Source: Lentisphaeraceae bacterium
GTDB lineage: Bacteria; Verrucomicrobiota; Lentisphaeria; Lentisphaerales; Lentisphaeraceae
NCBI GenBank assembly: GCA_021232515.1
Contig: JAJPOQ010000166.1
Location: 1-37,022 of the forward strand
DNA length: 37,022 bases
Reading direction: 5' to 3'
The notes under the pieces are model-generated. The model was not told the DNA's origin. It saw only the letters and a program-made list of their open reading frames with translations, and ran no database searches. This document shows positions 1-7,665 of this stretch, one piece after another (positions within the stretch are counted from its first letter, which is position 1; each line of letters opens with the position of its first letter). The position numbers and the translations under genes are program-made.

Positions 1-67
1 TTACATCATCAACAACCCATGGTGAGTTGATGCCAAGAATTTGACTATAAAGCACACTAGAATCCAT
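1..67 (-). CDS. ISL3-family-like transposase, N-terminal fragment running off the left edge
   Basis: An ATG at 67-65 on the minus strand opens a frame with no stop through position 1. An AAGG Shine-Dalgarno lies just upstream. The 22 residues visible include LYSQILGINSPW followed by VVDDV. This resembles the start of ISL3-type (IS204/IS1001/IS1096/IS1165) transposases, where an LY-x-Q-L/I-LG-hydrophobic-x-SPW-x-V segment precedes the zinc-binding region. The catalytic DDE part would lie outside the window, so integrity cannot be judged. The outer end of the element should lie to the right, between about 68 and 290, but I could not identify a terminal inverted repeat. The assignment is from a short peptide, hence moderate confidence. 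Confidence 0.6.
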   Translation of the reverse strand, partial: MDSSVLYSQILGINSPWVVDDV

Positions 68-293
68 AAGGCCTTTTTAGAAAGAAACATAATCGTTCAA
101 ATGAAAAAGATCAAAATCACACTAAATATCCTGTAGTGCCAATTTTTAACATATGTACTTGGATTGTTAATTTATCTATACAGATGTGGTGATTGACTCA
201 CTGGGGTCATTTTGGTAGTATGGCCTATCAGAGTCCTGTTTTGCCGGTATTTATGCTAGATTATAGAATCTTCAATGATTATTTATTTTAAAA
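68..293. other. Intergenic stretch, no gene seen
   Basis: About 225 bases between the transposase start and the terminator of the NHL-protein gene hold no convincing reading frame. The promoter and outer end of the left-edge insertion sequence probably lie here. GACTC and GAGTC, about 30 bases apart near 196-236, are the only inverted motif noticed, and I do not consider it diagnostic of an IS end. Confidence 0.5.
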
Positions 294-314
294 ACCTCCG
301 GCAGAACCGGAGGT
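294..314 (-). terminator. Hairpin after the NHL-protein gene
   Basis: Arms ACCTCCGG (294-301) and CCGGAGGT (307-314) enclose a 5-base loop. Read on the minus strand, the hairpin follows the stop codon of the beta-propeller gene by a few bases and is followed by TTTTTAAAA, a normal intrinsic-terminator layout. A closely similar hairpin with the same TAAGATT-type trailing sequence occurs near 36567-36585 at the end of an IS200 remnant, so a mobile-element origin is possible. Confidence 0.7.
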
Positions 315-320
315 ATAAGA

Positions 321-1430
321 TTAAATTTTTTCTAGTTTGATGGGGTAAGAACCTTTAGCATTCCATTGCAGTACATAAATATTTTGATCTTTGTCGATGC
401 ATAGATCGTGAACATGCATAAAAGTTTGGGTGGTTTGATGAAGAGGTTTAAGTACTTCACCATCATATTCTGGTTGGCTTCCACCTGGATTTGAAATGAC
501 TTTATTTTCTTTATTTATAATTGTAACAAAGCCAGAGTTTGGAAGTCTTTTACCTGTTCCGTTTTCTCTTGACCAGCAAACTCCAGTAAAACCATAATCG
601 CCACGAAACGCGAGTTGGCCAGCAAATGCACCAGGGAGGTTTATGGTCTCGAGATATTTACCATCCAAAGTATAGAACTTGATCTTACTTTCAGATCTAG
701 AGCTTACAGCGAGCTTTGGTTGTGATTTATCTCTAAGGTCGATTGATACACCGTGAGCACCTTTAAGCCTCGCTTCAGTATTTGGATCGGTCGGTCCGGC
801 AAACTTACGGATAAATTGGCCGTGTTTATTGTACTGTAAAACCCAGTTAGATCCGTAGCCATCAGAGATGTAAATATCGCCGTTGGGAGCAACAGCGGCA
901 TCACAAGGCTGAAATCTCATCTTGGGTGTATAAGCCCCGACAGTGAGTGGGTGTCCGATAGCAAAGACAAGTTTTCCATCAGTAGTGATTTTAACAACTT
1001 TCCCGGATTCTCGTGTAGCTTTACCACTATCATTTCTTACCGCCCAACCTCCATCGACTAAGATGAAATACTCTTTGCCATCTTCTTCAAACAGTTCAAG
1101 TCCGTGAGCTCCAGCGTATTCTGTACCCCATGCTTTTAGTAGTTTCCCGTCCTTGTTATAGACTAAGAAATTGTTCCGAATACCATCGCAAAGCGCATGG
1201 AAGTTTCCATCTTTTGTTTGTGCCATGGCATGACAGTTGATGATTGGGTATTTGTCCTTGTCTAAGGCTCCCCAGTCAGATATGACCTTATACTTATGGC
1301 TACCGTGACCAATTATTTCAGGATTGGATAGAGAAGAGTTCGTTATTGGAGATTTTTTATTATTTTCATGTGCAAAGATTGAGCTTGATGCAGTAAGTCC
1401 AGAAATCTTTAAAAAGTGTCTTCTATTCAT
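321..1430 (-). CDS. Tat-exported NHL/six-bladed beta-propeller protein
   Basis: The 369-residue protein begins MNRRHFLKISGL, a twin-arginine signal (RRHFLK) followed by a hydrophobic segment, so it is probably exported folded to the periplasm. The body has repeated blades of the NHL type, for example around GNFHALCDGIRNNFLVYN, GDIYISDGYGSNWVLQYN with GQFIRKF, and KLAVSSRSESKIKFYTLDGKYL, ending in QNIYVLQW. Such propellers occur in peptidyl-hydroxyglycine lyase-like and other secreted proteins of planctomycete-type bacteria. No catalytic residues can be assigned, so the substrate is unknown. The gene stands alone, divergent from the hemoglobin gene, and has its own hairpin terminator. Confidence 0.85.
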   Translation of the reverse strand: MNRRHFLKISGLTASSSIFAHENNKKSPITNSSLSNPEIIGHGSHKYKVISDWGALDKDKYPIINCHAMAQTKDGNFHALCDGIRNNFLVYNKDGKLLKAWGTEYAGAHGLELFEEDGKEYFILVDGGWAVRNDSGKATRESGKVVKITTDGKLVFAIGHPLTVGAYTPKMRFQPCDAAVAPNGDIYISDGYGSNWVLQYNKHGQFIRKFAGPTDPNTEARLKGAHGVSIDLRDKSQPKLAVSSRSESKIKFYTLDGKYLETINLPGAFAGQLAFRGDYGFTGVCWSRENGTGKRLPNSGFVTIINKENKVISNPGGSQPEYDGEVLKPLHQTTQTFMHVHDLCIDKDQNIYVLQWNAKGSYPIKLEKI

Positions 1431-1447
1431 AATTCTCTCATTTAGCT

Positions 1448-1475
1448 TTGAACCTTTACTACCGCTGTCTAGATT
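1448..1475 (+). promoter_or_regulatory. Putative sigma70 promoter of the truncated hemoglobin gene
   Basis: TTGAAC (1448-1453) and TAGATT (1470-1475) are separated by 16 bases and lie about 35 bases before the GTG start, in the divergent gap to the NHL gene. Consensus matches are partial, so this is a candidate only. Confidence 0.35.
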
Positions 1476-1509
1476 ATTGCCCGGCCTATTTTGAAAAAAG
1501 TGAGTAATT

Positions 1510-1911
1510 GTGTCTAAAGAAGTAAATGAATTACTAAAGTCATTTCTAGAAAAGTTTTATGAGTGTGTTAGAGAGGATGAGTTATTGAAAGATACTTTCA
1601 ATGGAGCAATCTCAAATTGGGATAAACATATTCGCAAAATAGAAATATTTTGGCGGAGTCACTTATATGATCCGGGCTTGTACAAAGGTAATCCTTTGGA
1701 AGTTCATAAAAGGTTACACTCGAGTAGTCAATTTACTGAAGAGCAGTTTGTTCGTTGGTTGGAGATCTTTGAGAAGATCGCTAAAGACTTTTACGAGGGT
1801 AAAGAACTAACGAACCTAAAAAGAAAAGCTAGAATGATAGGCGGCACTTTGTACGGAAGGCTTCTAGATAAAGAATTGGAAGTGCCTGGTTTTAACGCAT
1901 TTGATGTATAG
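1510..1911 (+). CDS. Group III truncated hemoglobin
   Basis: The 133-residue length and the pattern match group III (trHbP/Ctb-like) truncated globins: FYECVRED with the B10 tyrosine at about Tyr17, W-x-x-H followed by FWRSHLYDPGLYKGNP, the probable proximal histidine in EVHKRLH (His66) and the conserved tryptophan of FVRWLEIFE (about Trp83). These small haem proteins bind O2 or NO in the cytoplasm and are linked to nitrosative stress or micro-aerobic life; the exact role here is inferred. The start is GTG, since no upstream ATG exists in frame, and the Shine-Dalgarno is weak. It is a single gene with a convergent IclR gene downstream. Confidence 0.88.
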   Translation: MSKEVNELLKSFLEKFYECVREDELLKDTFNGAISNWDKHIRKIEIFWRSHLYDPGLYKGNPLEVHKRLHSSSQFTEEQFVRWLEIFEKIAKDFYEGKELTNLKRKARMIGGTLYGRLLDKELEVPGFNAFDV

Positions 1912-1949
1912 ATATTGGCTGAAATCTCATGTGTTAGTATGAGAGCTGC

Positions 1950-2678
1950 CTATTTTTGATTTACTAGATTTTTAGCAATTTTTTGAGCACAGTCCTCTAC
2001 TGCAAACGTATATTTTGATAAAGTCTCTTCACTAAGATTCAGCTCTAAGGAGCAAACACTTACACATCCAAAAAGGCGACCAGAAACAATGACAGGAAAA
2101 GCGACTCGACTGCATTGGTAACCGGGGTCTGGACCTGCAAAAAAACCTGTTTTACGGATGTCGTCTATATGTTTATGAAACTCTTTTAACTTTTCTTCTG
2201 GAATAAAGTTTTCACAAATAAAGTCTACCAAGCTGTTGTGGCTATAAGCCAAGATGACTAAGGATGCAGGGTGAGTTGCGACTCGATCGTTTCTAGAGCC
2301 TTCTTTGCGGTAGTAGATGGAGCCGGGTATATCTTTTTTACAGACAGTTTTGATGTTATCACCATCCCATTCGAAATAGGCACCTGACTGATTTGTGTCT
2401 TGTGCAAGTTTATTGATGAATGGACGTATTTCTTCGATTATAGAGCCGGAAGTCACGGCTTTATGAGCAAATTGTATAGCTGCAGGCCCGAGAAAATATA
2501 AGCCGTTTTTATCTTTTTGAATCAGAGTTTCATTGATCATAGATTTTAATAATCTTGCCATAGTCGCGATGGCAATATCTTTGCTTTTAAGATTGATGTC
2601 AGTATAAGATATACCGTCATTATTCTCGGCAATGATATTTAAAATCTGAAAGGTTCTGTGTAGTTGACTTTGCGACAT
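1950..2678 (-). CDS. IclR-family transcriptional regulator
   Basis: The 242-residue protein has the IclR layout: an N-terminal winged helix-turn-helix (about residues 4-65, RTFQILNIIAENNDGISYTDI then ATMARLLKSM) and a C-terminal effector domain (about 80-240) with HPASLVILAY, GFFAGPDPGYQCSRVAFPVI and FGCVSVCSLE. It probably binds a small organic ligand. The longest frame begins with TTG at 2687, but ATG at 2678 with GGA upstream fits better. The gene is last in the minus-strand array, and a 10-base-arm palindrome sits 17 bases upstream of the ATG, suggesting autoregulation. The target genes are not evident from the context. Confidence 0.88.
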   Translation of the reverse strand: MSQSQLHRTFQILNIIAENNDGISYTDINLKSKDIAIATMARLLKSMINETLIQKDKNGLYFLGPAAIQFAHKAVTSGSIIEEIRPFINKLAQDTNQSGAYFEWDGDNIKTVCKKDIPGSIYYRKEGSRNDRVATHPASLVILAYSHNSLVDFICENFIPEEKLKEFHKHIDDIRKTGFFAGPDPGYQCSRVAFPVIVSGRLFGCVSVCSLELNLSEETLSKYTFAVEDCAQKIAKNLVNQK

Positions 2679-2695
2679 AAGATCCAATAAAACTT

Positions 2696-2719
2696 ACTAG
2701 TATCAAATATGATACTAGT
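2696..2719. promoter_or_regulatory. Perfect palindrome before the IclR gene, putative operator
   Basis: Arms ACTAGTATCA (2696-2705) and TGATACTAGT (2710-2719) are perfect inverted copies around a 4-base centre. The site sits between the stop of the aminopeptidase gene and the start of the IclR-family gene, where an autoregulatory operator is expected. A T run follows on the plus strand, but no plus-strand gene reads into it. On the minus strand the following bases (AAGTTTTATT) make only a poor terminator for the aminopeptidase gene, so operator is preferred over terminator. Confidence 0.5.
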
Positions 2720-2752
2720 TTTTTTAATCAAGTGCAACGATTACAGAGAGAA

Positions 2753-4033
2753 TTATTGTTCTATGTCAGATATTTCTTTAAGAGCTTTGGCTGTAAGGTT
2801 TTCGTGACCACTTTCAGTCACTAGAACATCATCTTCGATGCGAATACCTATACCTTTCCATTTTGGATCAACCTTGTCGTTGTCAGGTTGTATATAGATA
2901 CCAGGTTCAATTGTGACAACCATGCCAGCTTGAAGTTTAAACTTGTCAGAGCGGCCTCTTTCTTCTGGGCTGAGTCCATCACAGTCATGGACATCAAGAC
3001 CAAGATGGTGACCAATGTTATGAGGGAAGAACTCGAAGAAGCTTCGATTGTTCATAGCATCTTCAAACGATTCTTTGATTAAGCCTAAAGAGATAAGTTC
3101 TTTAGTCATAATCTCACAGGCAAGCATATGAATCTCTTTCATACTTGTTCCTGGTTTGACTGAATCAACACAAGCTTTTTGTGCTTTTAAGACTGCTGCG
3201 TAGATAGCTTTCTGCTCTTCTGTAAATTTACCAGATACAGGAAAACAACGAGTGATGTCTGAAGCATAGTTTTGCCAGCTACAACCTGCATCAACTAATA
3301 CGATGTCTTCGGGATTAGTCGGCTGATTGTTTTGATTGTAATGAAGACAGGTTGCGTTTTTACCACCGGCAACAATTGGTGGGTAAGCTTGATCCTTAGC
3401 ATCGGCCATCATACATGAGTATAAGAAGGTTGCCTCCAATTTACTTTCGCTTGAAAGTTGAGGTGCTTCTTTCATGATTTTATTGTGACCAGCAGCACTT
3501 ATATCTGCCGCTTTGCGCATAAGGTCTAGTTCAGCTTTACTTTTAATCAGTCGCAAGCGATGAATTTCAGTAAAGGCTGTTGTTGGTGAAGTATTTTTAG
3601 CTACCTGGCTGACGAGAGTGTTTACCTCGTCATTTAAAGGGTGGCCTTTTTTAGAGACTAACTGAACATTTCTACAGGAAATAACTTTTTTAAGTTCGGT
3701 AGAGAGCTCGGAGTTGTTCCAGGCTGCATCAGCATGGAAAGTCTTTATTGCACCAGAAGGACCGTATCTAAAACCATCCCATATTTCGCGAGTACGATCT
3801 TTAGGGCGTACAAAAAGTAGGAATTTATCTTTGCCTAATGGATCGAGAACCAAAAGAGAATCAGCTTCGGGGAATCCCGTTAAGTACTCAAAAGAAGAGT
3901 CTTGGCGGAAGTCAAAGTTGACATCGCTATTTTTTTGATGTTCAAAATTACTGAAGATGATGAGGACGTCATTATTAAGATGCGTTAAGATCTTTTGACG
4001 ACGTTCTTTGTACTCTTTTGGTGATATACTCAT
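2753..4033 (-). CDS. pepP: Xaa-Pro aminopeptidase (aminopeptidase P, M24B)
   Basis: The 426-residue length and two-domain layout match aminopeptidase P, which removes an N-terminal residue preceding proline using a dinuclear metal centre. The N-terminal domain includes SSFEYLTGFPEAD. In the catalytic pita-bread domain the five metal ligands are recognisable: Asp248 and Asp259 (VDAGCSWQNYASDITR), His342 (HNIGHHLGLDVHD), Glu376 (VTIEPGIY) and Glu400 (GIRIEDD). The start ATG shares one base with the gcvH stop (TAATG), so the two are translationally coupled. Nothing suggests a metabolic link between the two products. Confidence 0.93.
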   Translation of the reverse strand: MSISPKEYKERRQKILTHLNNDVLIIFSNFEHQKNSDVNFDFRQDSSFEYLTGFPEADSLLVLDPLGKDKFLLFVRPKDRTREIWDGFRYGPSGAIKTFHADAAWNNSELSTELKKVISCRNVQLVSKKGHPLNDEVNTLVSQVAKNTSPTTAFTEIHRLRLIKSKAELDLMRKAADISAAGHNKIMKEAPQLSSESKLEATFLYSCMMADAKDQAYPPIVAGGKNATCLHYNQNNQPTNPEDIVLVDAGCSWQNYASDITRCFPVSGKFTEEQKAIYAAVLKAQKACVDSVKPGTSMKEIHMLACEIMTKELISLGLIKESFEDAMNNRSFFEFFPHNIGHHLGLDVHDCDGLSPEERGRSDKFKLQAGMVVTIEPGIYIQPDNDKVDPKWKGIGIRIEDDVLVTESGHENLTAKALKEISDIEQ

Positions 4034-4398
4034 TATCCGGCAAGGAAAGCTTTGTATTGCTCAGCAGTCATGTAACCAGCAACGTCAGACTCAGCAACAC
4101 CGCTAAATTTACAGATCCAACCTTTATCTTCTGCGCTTTCATTTACTAGCTCAGGAGAATCTTCAAGTTCTTCGTTAATTTCAGTAACAGTACCATTGAC
4201 TGGGCTGTATATGTCAGAAGCAGCTTTAACAGACTCAACTACAGAAAAAACAGCACCTTTTGTAAAAGCAGCGTCACCTTCAGGAAGCTCAACAAAAGTG
4301 ATATCGCCAAGTTCATCAGCTGCGTGTACAGAGATGCCAACAGTTGCTACATCGCCATTTAGTTCAATCCATTCGTGTTCTTTAGTGTAGTATTTCAT
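4033..4398 (-). CDS. gcvH: Glycine cleavage system H protein
   Basis: The 121-residue protein carries lipoic acid and shuttles the aminomethyl group between the P, T and L proteins of the glycine cleavage system. It begins YYTKEHEWIELNGDVATVGI, typical of GcvH, and has the lipoyl-lysine motif FSVVESVKAASDIYSPVNG with Lys58 as the modified residue. Length is slightly below the usual 125-130 but no conserved part is missing. AAGGA precedes the ATG at good spacing. gcvT, gcvP and lpd are not in the window. I looked for a glycine riboswitch in the 144-base upstream gap and saw none. Confidence 0.95.
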   Translation of the reverse strand: MKYYTKEHEWIELNGDVATVGISVHAADELGDITFVELPEGDAAFTKGAVFSVVESVKAASDIYSPVNGTVTEINEELEDSPELVNESAEDKGWICKFSGVAESDVAGYMTAEQYKAFLAG

Positions 4399-4436
4399 TC
4401 TAAGTCCTTATTGCCTTTAAGTATAAAAAGTAAGTT

Positions 4437-4453
4437 CAGCAAACAGCTTGCTG
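4437..4453 (-). terminator. Weak hairpin between the CgeB-like gene and gcvH
   Basis: CAGCAA (4437-4442) and TTGCTG (4448-4453) form a short stem. On the minus strand it is followed by AACTTACTTTTTATAC, so it may weakly terminate transcription from the glycosyltransferase gene before gcvH. The rest of the 4399-4542 gap contains the gcvH ribosome binding site and presumably its promoter. Confidence 0.3.
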
Positions 4454-4542
4454 TAATGATTTTGCTAAGATACTTCAAAACTTGCGTAGAGCCAATTCTA
4501 AATATATGAATCATGTAAGCTTTGTTGCTTTTAAGGCGGGAT

Positions 4543-6738
4543 TTAGAGCATGGTTAGGAACTGACTCATTCTGACAGCCCAAGTATGTTCTTTTAATACT
4601 CTTTGGTGAAGTGACTTTATAGACCGTTCTTTGGCATGTGGGTTTTTGAAGAGAAAGTCGACTTTGTCTTTCAGTTCGTCAAAGTCTCTATAAACAAAGA
4701 GTTCTTTATCGAGCTCAAAGTGCTCTTCTAGAACGTTTCGATAATCAGCTAAAATAGGTGCGTTCATAGCTCCGCAATCAAGAATTCTTTGTTGAATACC
4801 ATTTTGAATATTTACTGGAGAAATACAAAGTGTTAATGCGGATGACCTGGCGATACTAGGGAGGTCTTTGTAGTTCAAGTAACCTCGATAGTTGTGAAGT
4901 TTGGGAATACTGTATTTTTCCCAATTGTCGCCACCATAAATATTAATCGGAAATTCCTCTAGACTATTAATTAACTTCAAGCGCAACCTGGATGTGCATT
5001 GATTGTCAAGTTTAAACCATGTTTCGATAAAGCTTGGAAAGTCCTCTGGATAGTTTGGCTGTGTTTTTTGAAACTCTTCCAAGAGAGTTTTGAAGTCGAT
5101 TTGGCCATTTAGAATTTTATCGAAGCTCGATTTTACAAAATCTTGATCCTCGGTATTTTGGCAGGACTTTGCGAGGTCACCTTTTTCGAGCCATGGTTTT
5201 ACAGTTGCAGTAAATAGGATGTTTGAATTCAACTCATTTTTACTTGGAGTGTACAAGCGTTGATTGGCTGAAGTGGCAATAGGGAAGTAGTAGCTATTTT
5301 TAAATCCTGCACTTTTGAGAAGGCTTAACAGGTCCTTATCAAGAGTAAATATTTTAACTAGGTCCTTATTTCTGCAGTGAGTTAATAGAGATTCACAATA
5401 AAAAGGGTTATCAAAAAAGAGGCCATTGTAAGGGATGCCCATTTTTTCGAGGAGATGACTATCGCCGCTGGGTAAAATTCCAAAATTATTATAACCAATA
5501 GCCTGATCGGGTTTAAAGGCATTTATCTTTTTTAAGATGTCAGCTTTTATCTCATCGGCGATATGTCCTTGATTAGTGTCTAGAGCCGACTGTAAGTTGG
5601 ATAGATCTATGTCTAGAACGTCTACACTCAAGCTTCTGAGAGCGGCGCTTATGTCATTGCTTATTTCTTTTATGATTGGAGCAGATATGTAGCGTTGGAA
5701 ATGAACGATTCTTGGAAGTTTTAAGTTTTGTGTAGATTTCTTATTGGTGACTTCATTGATGAATGTTTTAAGCTTTCGTCGGTTGTCGAAATTCTTTGAA
5801 TAGGATTCATAGAGATACTTGCGGTTTTTTCTGAAACTAAAAAAGTCACAGCCGTATTTTTTGGCAAGCTCAAGATCTTTTGAAAAATTATCAAGGCTTA
5901 AAACTTCTCGGCAGTTCATCATGATTGATTCAAGATCTTCATGATTCGTGATAAAGCTAAAGTGAATTAGTTTATCTTCTGCTAGTCCTTCGAAGCACTC
6001 AAGAGGGTTTTCTGTTATGAGACAGACTGGTTTGCTTTCAGAGCAATAGTCTAAAACTTCCTGAGGGATAGTGGTCATTTGCCAATCATGATAAACAGAT
6101 AAGCTTCGAAAAGTCGGAGTAGATTGATTTTCGTTCCAAAAGCCCTGTTTGTAGGAGCTTAGATCAAAGCTTGGGAATTCATCAACATTACTAATAGTTT
6201 TAAGTCCACGAAGAAAAGTCATAAGTAGTATATCTACATCGGCATCGTTCCCGGCTGGTATGAGGTATGCAGCTTCTTGGAGCGATATTTTTAAATGTAA
6301 GTTTCGGATGTGTTCAGAAAAACATGCTTTAGTTTCAATTGTTTTGTAGGCAATATTGAGCTTGTTTAACTCTACCTTCATTTGATTGTTTTCAGGAGAG
6401 TTTTTCAGAAAGAAGACTATCGGGGTAAAGTGAACCTTATCAATGCTTTTGGCTATTTTGTAAGCTGTTTCGGCGTTGTTTCTAGATAAGATGATAGTCC
6501 GATTCGTTTTGTAGTCTAAGGCGTCTAACGTTATGGCTTTTTTTGTTTCAGAAACAAAGCGTTGGCTTATCTCAGCATGTGAGCTTTTTCCAGAACAATC
6601 GACAGTTTGTGTATCTGAGATAAATTGAAAAAACTTAAAAGCTTCATCAAAGTCTCCTCTTTTGCAGAGTTCTTTTAAAGACAGTAAAGCTTCACTGTCA
6701 TTATTTCGAAATGCTTTTCTAAACTCACGAAAGGTCAA
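4543..6738 (-). CDS. CgeB-like glycosyltransferase with DUF3880-type domain
   Basis: In this 731-residue cytoplasmic protein the C-terminal half resembles the CgeB/spore-maturation glycosyltransferase family: a DUF3880-like segment near residues 400-445 (IGYNNFGILPSGDSHLLEK, GLFFDNPF), then a GT-B nucleotide-sugar half with INIYGGDNW (about 590), NGIQQRILDCGAMNAPIL (about 640) and the closing RVLKEHTWAVRMSQFL. The N-terminal 350 residues are not recognised beyond a short TPR-like start. The only available start is TTG, with AGG eight bases upstream; no ATG occurs in frame until far inside. It follows a fructosamine-kinase-family gene and hldD on the same strand, suggesting envelope or protein glycan work. 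Donor and acceptor are unknown. Confidence 0.75.
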   Translation of the reverse strand: MTFREFRKAFRNNDSEALLSLKELCKRGDFDEAFKFFQFISDTQTVDCSGKSSHAEISQRFVSETKKAITLDALDYKTNRTIILSRNNAETAYKIAKSIDKVHFTPIVFFLKNSPENNQMKVELNKLNIAYKTIETKACFSEHIRNLHLKISLQEAAYLIPAGNDADVDILLMTFLRGLKTISNVDEFPSFDLSSYKQGFWNENQSTPTFRSLSVYHDWQMTTIPQEVLDYCSESKPVCLITENPLECFEGLAEDKLIHFSFITNHEDLESIMMNCREVLSLDNFSKDLELAKKYGCDFFSFRKNRKYLYESYSKNFDNRRKLKTFINEVTNKKSTQNLKLPRIVHFQRYISAPIIKEISNDISAALRSLSVDVLDIDLSNLQSALDTNQGHIADEIKADILKKINAFKPDQAIGYNNFGILPSGDSHLLEKMGIPYNGLFFDNPFYCESLLTHCRNKDLVKIFTLDKDLLSLLKSAGFKNSYYFPIATSANQRLYTPSKNELNSNILFTATVKPWLEKGDLAKSCQNTEDQDFVKSSFDKILNGQIDFKTLLEEFQKTQPNYPEDFPSFIETWFKLDNQCTSRLRLKLINSLEEFPINIYGGDNWEKYSIPKLHNYRGYLNYKDLPSIARSSALTLCISPVNIQNGIQQRILDCGAMNAPILADYRNVLEEHFELDKELFVYRDFDELKDKVDFLFKNPHAKERSIKSLHQRVLKEHTWAVRMSQFLTML

Positions 6739-6782
6739 AGTTCTTTACCTATTTTTATTTAAATAGACGCAAAGAATATGCC

Positions 6783-7646
6783 TTAACCGCAGAGGATGAT
6801 GTTTATGAGGTCTTTAGTTTGAGGGAGGTAAGAATCGCCAAATAGGTTTAGATGATTCAAAGTATGGTAAAGTATGTAAAGGTTTTTGCGTTTTTTATAG
6901 CCTGGATCTAGAGGGAACTCTTTGTTATAAGCATCATAAAATTCAGTAGTAAAACCTCCGAACATCTCGGTCATGGCTATATCGGTTTCTCTATCGCCAT
7001 AATATACTGCAGGATCGTAAATGACTGGTTCATTATTTGATAAACGGCCAGTATTGCCAGACCAGAGGTCACCATGAAGGAGAGATGGGATAGGGAGGTA
7101 GTTTTCAAAAAAGTGTGGGATCTTTTTAGCTAAGTGTTCAGCTTTTATTTCAACAAATGGTTCACCGGTCATATAAGCTTGAGGCATGATTCGACAATTG
7201 ATGAAAAATTTCACCCAAGATTCAGACCAATTATTTATTTGAGGTGAGGCGCCGATGTAGTTGTTTTCAAAGAAACCAAAATTCGCCGCGGTGATCTTAT
7301 GCATTTTAGCTAACTTTGTACCAAGTTGCGCCATACTTTCAGAGTTATGATCATAAAAGTCTAGGTGTTCGAGTAAAAGAAAGCAGGAGTCTTGTTCTTC
7401 GTGTACACCAAAACACCGAGGTGTTTTTATGTCTTTGCAAAGAGACAGTTCTTTTAAGCCTCGCCACTCGGCTTTAGTTAGAGGCTTATTGTCTAGAGAG
7501 TTTTTCTTAAGGAAAAGCTTTTCTTCCGTAGTTTCAATTTTCCAAACTTTGGAGATGTCTCCACCAGAAACTGGAGAGACGTCGAGAATGGCATAACTTT
7601 TGCCGGTTATTTGCGTCAGTAAGTCTTCAGCCCTTAACTTATTCAT
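6783..7646 (-). CDS. Fructosamine kinase family protein
   Basis: The 287-residue protein belongs to the fructosamine-3-kinase/YniA group of the aminoglycoside-phosphotransferase-like kinases. Visible signatures are the N-terminal VSGGDISKVWKIETTEEKLFLKKN (ATP-binding lysine region), FGFFENNYIGASPQINNWSESW, the catalytic loop LLHGDLWSGN and the metal-binding YDPAVYYGDRETDIAM. Members phosphorylate ketosamines so that glycated proteins can be deglycated, or act as small-molecule kinases. GGGA precedes the ATG. It lies 19 bases after hldD and 44 bases before the CgeB-like glycosyltransferase, so all three are probably co-transcribed. Confidence 0.9.
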   Translation of the reverse strand: MNKLRAEDLLTQITGKSYAILDVSPVSGGDISKVWKIETTEEKLFLKKNSLDNKPLTKAEWRGLKELSLCKDIKTPRCFGVHEEQDSCFLLLEHLDFYDHNSESMAQLGTKLAKMHKITAANFGFFENNYIGASPQINNWSESWVKFFINCRIMPQAYMTGEPFVEIKAEHLAKKIPHFFENYLPIPSLLHGDLWSGNTGRLSNNEPVIYDPAVYYGDRETDIAMTEMFGGFTTEFYDAYNKEFPLDPGYKKRKNLYILYHTLNHLNLFGDSYLPQTKDLINIILCG

Positions 7647-7665
7647 GCCATTCCCTTTGTTCGTT

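Noticed and set aside
4399..4542. A glycine riboswitch upstream of gcvH
   Set aside because: The paired aptamer motifs are not visible in the gap; only a short hairpin and a normal ribosome site are present.
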